From NCBI GenBank assembly GCA_032622095.1, contig CP136066.1, positions 51,122,911 to 51,186,910 on the forward strand: a stretch of 64,000 nt of DNA, written 5' to 3'. Of the stretch, positions 10,908-21,405 are shown in pieces. The notes under the pieces are model-generated. The model saw only the letters and a program-made list of their open reading frames with translations. It did no database searches and was not told the origin of the DNA. Numbering within the stretch: the stretch's first letter is position 1; every line of letters begins with the position of its first letter. Origin of the DNA: Siphonodentalium dalli. Taxonomy: Eukaryota > Mollusca > Scaphopoda > Gadilida > Siphonodentaliidae. The position numbers and the translations under genes were made by a program.

Positions 10908-11718
10908 CTACTATGTGATTCAGCACCGCAAGACTTCGCTTTATGCACCATTCATAAAATATGAAACAAGCCAAGACAAAACGAAACGAAAACAGTAAAG
11001 GCAAAATACCGGAATTTCCCATAGGTTCCCAGGTCTATGTTAAGAATCACAAACAAACCCATAAACTAGGTATGAAATATGACCCATTTTGGGTGATAAT
11101 TAAACAAACAGGACCAGTTCATACGTAATTCGTAATCAAATCACAGGCAGTTTATCTAAAAGTCATACCAAACATTTAAAATTGGCGACAACTAAATGGC
11201 ATACGCCACAATTACAGGAGAACCAGAAAGTTCGAAAAAGCAGATTTGTATTTCCACACAATTCATTAACACAAAGCTCAGACGCTGATATTTCGAGTAA
11301 TAGTAACAATTCGGGCACCGAAAATGAGAACCATGAGACAGCACCTTTAACACAGTTAATACGACAAAGCCGCGTCATCCGGGACGGATCAGATTCAAAT
11401 GAACCGATTCCCCTACCAGAGATGGCACATAAATTAATAGCTTCAAAACGCGACCATGAAAAACATTAATTCTCGTCAACTGAACCATACAACCCTTATG
11501 ATATGCTAACTCAAAACGATGAAGCGTACATTGCCAGTTCATCAACAGAGCCATACAATCTGTATGACATGTCAATCCAACGATTAGTACAACAAAACAA
11601 GCGTAAAAGCAAGTCCAGTAGCGATACATATAACATGTCAACCGAAAATTATGATTCTTTCGATATAACCACTCAAACCGACAGAAATAGCACAGAGGAA
11701 CAGAGCATGTCGATATAG
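10908..11718 (+). pseudogene. Integrase C-terminal module and Pol tail
   Basis: After the core deletion, plus-strand frames resume with IGSQVYVKNHK and KYDPFWVIIKQTGPV, resembling the GPY/F module of Ty3/gypsy integrases. A hydrophilic Ser/Asn-rich tail follows (11182-11469 and 11503-11718), with a duplicated TEPYN-YDM motif about 60 bases apart. Two frame changes occur. No chromodomain is seen. Confidence 0.65.
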
Positions 11719-14093
11719 GAAAATTAAATATTTAAACAACCTACCATAATTAGATAACATACATAATCATGAAGGTAACTAACCTCATAAACTCAACACT
11801 ATATCCAAGAGCACGAAACGAAAACAGTTAACACATGTATAAACTTTAACCGAATAAAACTCAACAACTTAACTCCAGGGCACAAACTGACAAAGTAAAA
11901 ATTACCAATTTCTAACAAAGACAACGATATCTATACCCCGCGAAATGCGACGAATATTATTGGACAATTTCAACCTATCATAAATAAATAGCGCCCTGTC
12001 GTAAAAAGACACAATACAAAGCAAGAATTGTGCTCGCGCAAAACTGCCAGACTATGCCGTGAATGTAACACAATATGGCAATCACACATGCACCAAGTAG
12101 GCGACATAGATGTCTTTTCACCAACCCGCCCAGATGCACAAAGTCGAGGCTTAATTAATCAAAGAAAACGCTATCAACTGTACAAAGGGGTTGGCCAATA
12201 ATACAGAAATTTAACGCCGAACCATGTCCCGGTAGATATCACGCACATGGCCCCCCTCACAGCAAGGCAGTATTGCATCTCCAGGAAGTTACCACCTGGC
12301 GACGAACACGCTTCATTCTAGCCCCAATCAATAATTCGGGAGACGCGAATAAATTCGGCCTCTTCAAATTGCAGGCGAATCACACATATTAATTTAAATG
12401 CTAAATCAAATCAAGGAAAATAAAGCATTTCCAGTAATACAAGTTTACATGCCAGGTTCATAAATTGGCAGCCCGCTTTGCATCATTAGTAATCAGCGAA
12501 TAGCATGTGTCACGAAGGACACATATACTAATTAAATTATTCACGCCCCATCTTCGAAATAATGATCACATACACCGAATAGGCAATTACGTCATAATGA
12601 ACCGTGTTAATTATCCCAATGATAGACTCATAATTTTATATGATACACTTAATCCTATGTAGTTACCATCCCCATGTTTAATCCAATGCAAAAGCGACGA
12701 TTTATGGCCAAAATCATCGCTAGTCTGGCCGGGTAAAATGTGGATCATTATATGGATCCCGTACAGAAGTGCAATCAAAGTCTGATCAACGTTGATTCCA
12801 CGTAGATCAAATGAATTAGTATAGAGGCCAGGAAACACATCTGAACATATATGTGTAACAACTCTTCATATAAACATATCATGATTCATTATACTCCCCG
12901 ATATAGCTTACCGGATCAAGTTATTCAAATAACAACAATTATATACCGCTTAAAATATCTTAATCTCGAGTGTCAAAATCGTCCCCCACTACACCGACAA
13001 ATACAATTGTTACATGGCGGGATATGACAACAACATAGGCCGAAATGATGGCCTACATTAAGGGACAAGCGGATATATCTCAGTATATAACTTTAATTGT
13101 GATGTAGCAATGCCAAGAATCAATGATGACCGAATCAATCGATATTTTAACCCTACGCCCGCGATGTATAGCTTCAAACCCAAGTACCCAGTTGATATCG
13201 TAATCCAGTATAAATCATACGACACATTATGTGAAAACAGATTTATTTCTATCTCAACCACAAATCAATATCACATGAATCGCAAATGGCAGCCCATGTT
13301 TGAAGCAATCGCACAAATCCCAATATTTTGATACACAAAGCACGACTACCAACAGAGCCTCATCCCTCCCTCAATTTTTAAACCAATTGAGTCCCACCCG
13401 AATCATTTCAAAGATGTAACAGTTCTCCCGATTATTTTTATTATCATGATAAATTTAATCATTATCATCCAACTCCATTTCCAATTCATTACAACCGAAT
13501 GCCTCCAAAAATACAAGCTTTGCAAACGCACATCTGATCGAAATAATGAAACAGTTTGTCCACAAGCCAGACACCTACAAAATGCTCGACGTCACGACGT
13601 CACAAGAGAACGGTCACGATCAAGGAAAAGACCTTACCAAGACGATGTATCTCCAGCAGCAATCCCGATGAAACGACTAAAGTCACATCACCCAAACGTC
13701 GTGACACAGGAGCCGGAAGTGGACATTAGCGCTCGCCAAATCAATCGAGCACATCCATGAACTTTTGAACGAAGTATCGTTCACCCACTTATTGTTCAAC
13801 ATATGATTGCATTACATGTATTCCAATGTCATTTATATTGATACCTTTTATATTATCACACTCATATTACCTCATCATGCCAACTCTCTTTCATGTAGCG
13901 GATACCATATTCATTCATCATAATGCAAATGGCTTCAACATGTACATAGATATACATATTCAATTTATACCATTTTTGCTGACGACCACACGTCGTAACT
14001 TATATGCACAAGCAACCCTTGAATCAACTCAACTCATTGTCCTAGGATACCGAAGTATTCAACCCCTAGATTTTAACACCGGTAGTCAAAATC
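11719..14093 (+). other. Long post-integrase region with fragmented extra reading frames
   Basis: About 2.4 kb separate Pol from the 3' LTR, longer than a plain gypsy element needs. Several plus-strand frames look coding by composition but match no family I know: 11992-12201 (Cys-rich, without ATG), one of about 60 codons at 12205-12392, 13110-13331, and 13446-13760, the last with a basic RERSRSRKRPYQ stretch. They may be pieces of a decayed third ORF. I see no signal peptide, fusion peptide or clear env-like organisation, so I do not call env. Confidence 0.4.
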
Positions 14094-14113
14094 TGAAAAT
14101 AAGGGGGACCCTA
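14094..14113 (+). other. Polypurine tract before 3' LTR
   Basis: AAAATAAGGGGGA followed by CCCTA lies directly upstream of the 3' LTR start at 14114. This is the expected plus-strand priming site. Confidence 0.7.
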
Positions 14114-14561
14114 TGTAGAGTAACGCACCCTATCCCTTATCTTATTCAAGGGATGTATCAATCTGAACTCTAGCTGCCCCAAACATTCCACAGAGTCTGA
14201 CCTTCTGACGCGACCCGACCTGGTAGTATAGAGTTATGCAAGGCTAGCCACAAAGGAAAGCCAGTATGATATAACAACTTCAGTTCACCCATCGGTCTGG
14301 ACAGACAAAGGAAGATACTAATGACCGTTATAAGTCATTAGCGTATATATAAACCAAACATTAATCTACTCGTAAATTAGTTTTTGGCTCTTCAGACATA
14401 TTTGGCAGATGCCAACATCGGCTCGCTAATTAATAAGCGACGCTTTCCTGACATGCCATCAAAGATGATTCACCATTATGTATTGTTACACACACTTGCT
14501 GCTTACCACATGATGTTAGAGATGAATAAAATGTATACAGAGAACAGTCTTATTCCTTCAC
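14114..14561 (+). repeat. 3' long terminal repeat
   Basis: It starts TGTAGAGTAACGCACC and ends ATTCCTTCAC, followed by the ACAAT target duplication (14562-14566). It is collinear with the 5' LTR, with about 15-20 substitutions and two indels. Confidence 0.9.
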
Positions 14562-14687
14562 ACAATGAGTATATAGTATAAAGAGTGTTAAGTTCTTGGG
14601 ACCATTTTAAGTTTTATTCGTACTCTCTGATATGTTGTGTCATCGTCAATAATTCATCTCTCTCTATAAATATGAAAATTTACAAAC

Positions 14688-15776
14688 CTTCGAATCAAAA
14701 TATCCAATCAAAGATTCTGTATTTCCTGTGGCGATACTCATCAACTGAGCAATGTGATTAGTCATATTAGAGAACCAAATGTCACTCTGGGCAATTCGTT
14801 CTTCTTGTGTTGTGGCGCCGCATTGTGTTATAAATGTTGGATCCTGGAAGAGAGTGTTGATCAACGGACCGGCAGGAAAAGGGAGAGAATTCATTATTTT
14901 ATCAAGCGATTCGCGCGCATCATCATCGAACAAAGACGCCAGTTCAAACAATGCCTCTTCCTCGCCCAACAAATGAAGGAACTCGCGGTGTTCTTCCGTA
15001 GTCAAGTTACATCTCAGGAAGAAAGATGCACCGTAATCGCGTTGCATACCCACGGTGTCAGATGCCAGAGTGAGTGCTATTTTTGATGGCATTTTGTTAT
15101 TCAAACACCCGTCATGAGATTCAACCGGATACATTTCGGCGGTGTTAATTATTGCCATGACAACGTCGGTGTATTCCGTCAAACTGTTTATAAGAGACGG
15201 TGCACCGAACACATTCCGTCTGAATTGCACAACAACATCAAAAAGACTTCTAACCGTGTGCATTACGCCATTCATTACGAAAAACATTCTGTCTGGAAGA
15301 GCGTTGAAGTATAAATCGGACATCGAAAGAGCAGTGACGTACTTCCCTCCAGTTGTTGATTGGTCAGCACGCGTGGCAATCATCATAGCGGAACTCCCTC
15401 TTTCTTTTTGAAGTTCAGATACTAAACCATAATAAATTTCTCTTGTCCGAAGGTTAGAAATGTTGTCTTCCGCGAATTCAGATTCTGTGATGGCACCTAC
15501 CAATAGGACAATGAATAAACATATCACTACTGTAAAGGGAATAATCACTATGAGAAGCATTCGAATGGTTGTCCACCTGGTGGTCGGTGCAAAATCTTCG
15601 TCATTCTCATAATCAATCTCTTCTGCCTTAAAATCAATATTTGCCGTCGTTTTTCGTCTGAAATTATTTTCATGAAGCACTACAGACCTACTTTTACTCC
15701 TCTGTGACACGGTCGATTTTCTTCGCATGCCACCATACTCAGGATCAGTTTTGTGGAGCGTGGTCACACTGGTCAT
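14688..15776 (-). CDS. NIT-type guanylate cyclase, exon 1 coding part (N-terminus, TM1, NIT domain)
   Basis: This encodes the first 363 residues. The ATG at 15776-15774 has an in-frame TAA twelve bases upstream. The exon itself appears to begin at 15800, after a strong pyrimidine-rich acceptor, so there should be an upstream 5'UTR exon. Residues 1-68 are a basic, Ser/Thr-rich cytoplasmic tail. Residues 71-95 (starting IRMLLIVIIPFTVVICLFIV) are TM1. Residues about 100-360 form an extracellular helical domain containing ELQKERGSSA (121-130), the signature of the NIT (nitrate/nitrite-sensing) domain, and several Cys and N-x-T/S sites. The donor is GTTTGT after AAG (14688). It joins exon 2 in phase 0, putting NIT between TM1 and TM2. 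Related NIT-cyclases are known in annelids, placozoans and other invertebrates, where some have been linked to nitric oxide signalling. The ligand here is unknown. Confidence 0.93.
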
Positions 15777-15834
15777 TATGCAATATTACCTGATTACCAC
15801 CTGGAAAATAAAAAAAACAGAAGCTCACATAAGT

Positions 15835-15987
15835 AATGCCCTAAATAATCGACTCCTTAACCACAGCAGAATTATGGGTAATTTTTCAGGATTTAGTCGG
15901 AAATATGGCTTGTTGCCATTCATCGGAAAGCTCTCAGTGAGAGTTACCCATAATTCTGGTGTTAAGGAGTCGATTATTTTGGGCATT
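15835..15987. mobile_element. AATGCCC palindromic MITE, internally deleted copy
   Basis: Outer inverted repeats begin AATGCCCTAAATAATCGACT and end with the complement. It is a 153-base copy of the element found complete at 51791-51996; the right half has lost most of the inner stem. It sits 35 bases upstream of the acceptor at 15800, that is, inside the predicted 5'UTR intron of the left cyclase gene. No matching target duplication is visible. Confidence 0.75.
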
Positions 15988-16156
15988 ACTGAACTCTGTG
16001 AAAAAAATTCATTTTTGTGAAGGACACTACGTAATATATCTATATATAATTATCGTAATTATACATCACGGTGCAATCAAATCTACTAGAGATTCCCGCT
16101 TGGGGAAACGTTGACCTATCAAATCCAGCTATGCAGCAAGTGTTCCTGTATATAAG

Positions 16157-16560
16157 ATAAGATAAATTTATTGACAATTACACCCACACGGGGCCGATGT
16201 CACAACATAAATAACAATATATATATGATACAATAATTATACACAAATGTAATCACACCTTTTATGGAAAAAGAGACGGACCATGTTACAGATGATATTG
16301 CACGTTTCTGTTTTATCATTTCGCAGTATGAAAATAAATTTTTGTGCATCAGTCATATGACTTGTGATTTACGTTATTTTATTTCGTCAAAGAAACCGAG
16401 ACTATGAATGCTTTTGTAAATAGGACACTTTAAAATAAAATGTTCCTCGGTTTCCGTTTCCAATCCACACTTTCTGCATATTCTCCACAGGAATCATCGG
16501 TTGTTTATGATCACGTAAGTGAAACAATGGATATAACTGATTGTAGTAGTATTTATTTGT
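16157..16560 (-). pseudogene. 3' end of a non-LTR retrotransposon
   Basis: On the minus strand the reading frame near 16500-16378 gives WRICRKCGLETETEEHF then ILKCPIYKSIHSLGFF and a stop. This is the C-terminal Cys/His motif (C-x2-C ... H-x4-C) typical of many LINE RT proteins. A ~200-base 3'UTR follows, ending in TAAATTTATCTTATCTTAT, the short-repeat tail of such elements. Only this 5'-truncated end is present. Confidence 0.7.
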
Positions 16561-16849
16561 ACAACATATATGGACATATAGTAACAATACAATATTCAAA
16601 AGGGAACATAGGTATATTGTACAGTAGCGGCATGGCCAAATGGGCCGTTTTCTCAATTTTATACGAACTGTATATAATAAGTGTCTACGCCGATAGTAAA
16701 AGTACAGTGTGTGAACTTACGCATGCACAACGTAATTAAACTATGAATAATACCGTTGTTTTCATGATTTTCCACGAGGACATAGGTCAGAGCAGTTTTC
16801 TATAACATTCCATGAGCACAAGGATGTATATAGGTAGTCAATGGTCACG

Positions 16850-18020
16850 TATTTCGAGGCCATTGAATCCAATATGGCCGCCAAAATTGATTATATGACC
16901 TGGCAAATTTTAATTCGCAATCACCCAGGGAGTTTATGAGGTATTAAGTCGTGCGATATGTCGTTCTATTGATAATTGAGTACTCCTTATTTATATGTAT
17001 GAATAAATTTCATTTATTCAAAATGGCCGCCAACATGGCCACCAGAAGTGGAAAATATGACGTTTTTTTTCACTAATATCTTCTATATCAGTTTCCACAG
17101 TTTGAAACTGGTTCAGGATTGTGACCTTAATTTTGTATTTTTATATTAAGTTATCATTTGGGGTAATGAAAAAAGCAATTCTTGGGTTCCTAGCATCTTC
17201 CGATCCCTGAACATTTTGATTTTACAGAATGCGGTATTAAATTTCACCCAAAAAAATCACAATTGAGTTTCTATACATATTTCAACAAGGGATGAGCAGA
17301 ACTGTGGAATGTAAGTGAGGCATACCATTACCCATCGATATTTCAACTCATAGGAACAAAAGTTGTTACTTTGGCTCAAAATGGCCACCAAAATGGCCGC
17401 CAAAATATGGAAAATGGTAGATATTACCCCAGTGTGCCCAGCAATCGCTTACACGTTGTGGTTGATGCATACAATTGGATATTCTGCCCTCTATACATTG
17501 AAAACTAATATGCTTGATGCAATTTGGTTAATTGTTATTATTACTGGGGAATATTTGATTTTACTCTCACAAACTTGACATAAATATCGGCAAAAAGTAT
17601 CTTCTCAGGTTTGAACCATTATTTCAAGTAAAATGTAACTATCTTATTTTCATAAAGGTGTTTATTGGTTTGATCTATCTTAAATGTGTCACACTAAGGT
17701 GTTTAATGACCAAATTACTCAAGATGGCTTCCAAAATGGCAAATAAATTGGGTAAAAAGTTGATTTTCACATATATCCGGAACATAATGCTCTGATGTTC
17801 TGAAAAGGTAGCAATGTGTGACTCACTTGGTTATTAGACATGCTAGTAAATCGACTTGTCACAGTACATTATGAGACATGAACATTTAATTTTAAAGTAT
17901 GCGGTGTGGAATTGTGAGAAAACGTATTTTGAGATTCTGGCCATGCTTTTGAAAATAAATTGGCAGAAATTTGAAACTGAACTGAGAGGGGCAATAAAAT
18001 GTGGCTACTCTAGCGCATTA
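16850..18020 (+). repeat. Left arm of large inverted repeat, ATGGC-rich ~345-bp units
   Basis: This ~1.1 kb arm is matched in reverse complement by 20243-21350 with about 70-75% identity by eye, including long shared stretches such as CTCACAAACTTGACATAAAT. It is itself made of three diverged units of about 345 bases, each opening with paired AAAATGGC cores (near 17025, 17375 and 17720). The outermost ~120 bases (16850-16970) also match the minus strand near 26030-26115. Confidence 0.75.
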
Positions 18021-20242
18021 ACATAACAAATTATCAACTGTTGTCAGGAAAGTCGTTTAGCATTTCCTCCAGTGCATATAAACGCCACCAAGAAGGAGGA
18101 CTCTCTGACGTGACCTCTATCGATTAACATATCATTGAGTTATTGTGGAAAGCGATAGCCACCCAAGATACACATCTACAACCCACCAGTAACATACAGT
18201 CACGCCATATATAAATTAACACCACGCAGCTGACAATATAGTCGCTCGCTGTTTACACATACACCTCACCCATCACCGTTCAGCAATACCTGTGAAAACC
18301 CATGCACATCACACATGCCCATACACATATCAGTAAGAATACAGGTACACCAGGTATAATTCCTACACTGGACCCTTGGACAGTTCGTCACAATATGTAT
18401 ACATATTCACCAAATTCATGATCATAAAGTCAACCATTGTATACCCATTGACATCACCATTGGCAATACAGTCACTCCATGTGTACCTATTCCCCACACC
18501 CATGGCAAAATAGCCACTCAATATATGCATATACACTCCACCATGACCACATGGTCACTCCAAATATACATATGCATCTCACCAATGGTCATATAATCAC
18601 TCGCTTTATGCACATACCCTCCCTCACCAAGACAATACCACACATGTCTATATCCATACACCCCACCCATTACTATATAGTCACCCAGGTACCATATAGT
18701 CACTGTATGTATACATATTCACCACATTCATAATCATAGTGTCAATCATTGCATACCCATTGACCCCTCCATTGGCCGTAGTCACTCCATGCGTACCTAT
18801 TTCCCCACACCCATGGCCAAGTAGCCACTCAATATATGCATATACACTCCACCATGACCATAGAGTCCAGGTATACATATGCACCTCAACAATGGTCATA
18901 TAATCACTCGCTTGATATACATACCCCTCATCCAGGTATACATATGCACCTCACCAATGGTAATATAATCACTCGTTTTATACACACACCCCTCACCCAT
19001 GACAATACCACACTTGTGTATACACATACACCCCACACAGCCATGAGTCAACACACAGGTACACACCATGTAACTTCATGTATACCTATTCACTACATTC
19101 ATGATCTACAGTCCCTACTGGTACACATATTCACCATGCCATACGGTCATACGGACACTCCCTGTAATCTACTCCCCACGCCCATTGCGAAATAGCCACT
19201 CTCAATATAAACATATACACTCAACTCATGACTATAGAGCCACTCCAGGTATACCTATGCACATCACCAATGGTCATACACATACTCCTCATCCATGACT
19301 ATACATTTCGTGTATACCCGTACATAACACATGCCCATATCGCTGCGAGTCACCACACATGCACACGCTGTACTCCTACAGCTGACCATCACCATATCGT
19401 CACTCCATGTATATTCACCACATTGGTGATCACATAGTAACTCCTTGTGCACATATTCAGCTCGCTCCCTGCATATCTATTCGACTTACTCGTGGCCATA
19501 TAGCCACTCGATATATACATAAACACCCCACACATGTCCATAGAGTCACTCCATGTGTATATATACACATCACCAATGGCCATACGGTCCTTCCAGATGC
19601 ACGCACGGCCAATCATACCTTCCAGACGTATATATACTCCCCACACATGCCAGTCACTCGCTGTACAACCATACACACCATTCGTGATCATACAGCTACT
19701 CCATGTATACATATACACCACCAATGACAATGTACATCCACGACATATAAATAGACATCCCATACACTACCACAAGGGGACTCCCTATATACACACACGC
19801 TCGCCGACGACCACCCAGCTGTACCCCAGGCATGATAATACATGACCGTACTGACATTCCATGTACACCTATACACATTACACATAGCCATTCAACTACT
19901 CCCTATTTATCCATATACCCCATCCATGATCACACATCTATACATGTGCAAACACATGTGACAATACAGCCACCCAGGGTACACCTGTACATCCCACCAT
20001 GACCATACCATACATCCACACGGTCACTCCCTGTAAACATATTCATCTCACACATGACCATACAGTCACTACTTGTATGAATATACATCTCACAATGGAC
20101 ACCCCACTCATGATGATTGGCCTCCCTTTACCTCACACATGACCATACAGTCACTACTTGTATGCCCATATATCACAATGGACACCCCACTCATGATGCT
20201 TGACCTCCCTCATGTATCAAGTTCATATTGTTTTATCCTAAC
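18021..20242. repeat. 2.2 kb satellite core with higher-order repeats
   Basis: A degenerate tandem array of roughly 50-60 base units such as CATATAGTCACTCCATGTAT followed by ACATATACACCCCAC. Higher-order periodicity is visible: the marker TAGCCACTC preceded by CCCATGG- or CATTG-like text recurs at about 18501, 18812, 19183 and 19491, a spacing of about 310 bases (one of 371). The array is strongly strand-biased (CA-rich on plus). Open frames here are by-products of the repeat. Confidence 0.85.
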
Positions 20243-21350
20243 CAGCCAGAATAGCCACAGATTATGGTTCATCTCAGTTCCGTGTCAAAGTTCTGCCCAT
20301 TGCCCTTAAAAAATGTGGCCAGAATCCCAAAAGTGTTTTTCGGCAAATTTCCAAACTGCATCTTTAAAATTAATTTGTCAGCCCCATGAGGAAATGGGAC
20401 AGCCAGATATAATATTTAGTTGTCATTTGATTATCTAACATGCATACTAACAAAGTGAGTCACAAATTCCAAATTTTCGGAAAAGCAGAGAATAATATTC
20501 CGGATATATGTGAAAAATTAACTTTTTACCCAAGTTGGTTGCCATTTTGGAAGCCATCTTGAGTTATTTGGTCTTTGTACACCTCAGTGTGTCACATGTA
20601 AAATAGATCAAAACAATAAACACCTTTCATACCAAAATTAGTTACAGTTTACTTTCAAAAAAATGGTCCGTACCTAAAAAGTGAATTTTTGCCGATATTT
20701 ATGTCAAGTTTGTGAGAGTAAAATCCAATATTTCTGATAATGGCAGTGGTTACAATACTGAAAATTAACTGAAGATTAACCAAGGTGAATCAGACATGTT
20801 AGTTTTCAACGAATAAAAGGCAGAATATCCAATTTTATTCATCAACCACAACTTGTAAGCGATTGCAGGATACGCTGGTGTAATATTTACAATGTTCCAT
20901 ATTTTGGAGGCCATTTTGGAGGCAATTTTGGCGGCCATTTTGAGCAATTAAGTAACTAATTAACTAATTAAGTGACAATTTTGGTTCCAATGACTTGGAA
21001 TATTCACGAGTAATATTATGCCTCACTTACATAACACAGTTCTGCTCATTCCTTTTTGAAATGTGACCAGAATCCCAATTGTGATCTTTTGTGAAAAGTT
21101 TATGCCGCTTTCTGTAAATTCAAATTTTTTGAAGGAATGGAAGGGACTAGGACCCAAAATAATTTCTTATTTAATTGGCCCATTGATCAGTTAATATAAA
21201 ATATACAAAATAAAGTGACAATTCTCAAACGGTTCCAAACAGCAGAACCTGATATAGAAGATATTTGTGAAAAAGTGTCATATTTTCCATTTCCGCCATT
21301 TTTTTATATATGAAATTTATACTTACCTATAAATAAGGAGTACTCAATTA
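20243..21350 (-). repeat. Right arm of large inverted repeat
   Basis: Reverse complement of the left arm (16970-18020). The outer end reads GAGTACTCAATTAATATG at 21339 onward, mirroring TTGAGTACTCC at about 16975. The inner end is near 20243, where GCCAGAATAGCCACA mirrors GTGGCTACTC at 18000. Confidence 0.75.
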
Positions 21351-21405
21351 ATATGATTACGTCAGTACGTATGGACAACCCAAAAACACGACGTCCATCT
21401 ATAAA

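Larger units (their letters stand above)
6463..14561 (+). mobile_element. Ty3/gypsy-type LTR retrotransposon inserted antisense in cyclase intron
   Basis: An ~8.1 kb element is bounded by two long terminal repeats (6463-6905 and 14114-14561) and by the 5-bp duplication ACAAT (6458-6462 and 14562-14566). Internally, in order: a leader with tandem repeats, a gag frame, reverse transcriptase, RNase H and integrase (the Ty3/gypsy order with integrase after RNase H), a long region with extra small reading frames, and a purine tract before the 3' LTR. The LTRs differ by roughly 15-20 substitutions plus two small indels by eye (about 96% identical), so the insertion is not very recent. Protease and the N-terminal half of the RT are missing or unrecognisable, pol is frameshifted, and integrase has lost its catalytic Glu region. 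This copy cannot be autonomous. It lies opposite in orientation to the host gene. Confidence 0.92.

Noticed and set aside
13826-14173. 115-codon frame at the end of the LTR element as an env-like gene
   Set aside because: It runs through the purine tract into the 3' LTR, is hydrophobic only by AT-rich composition, and has no signal peptide or Cys pattern of envelope proteins.
18240-20220. Satellite as a CRISPR-like array
   Set aside because: Repeats are degenerate, units are contiguous without unique spacers, and the genome is clearly eukaryotic.
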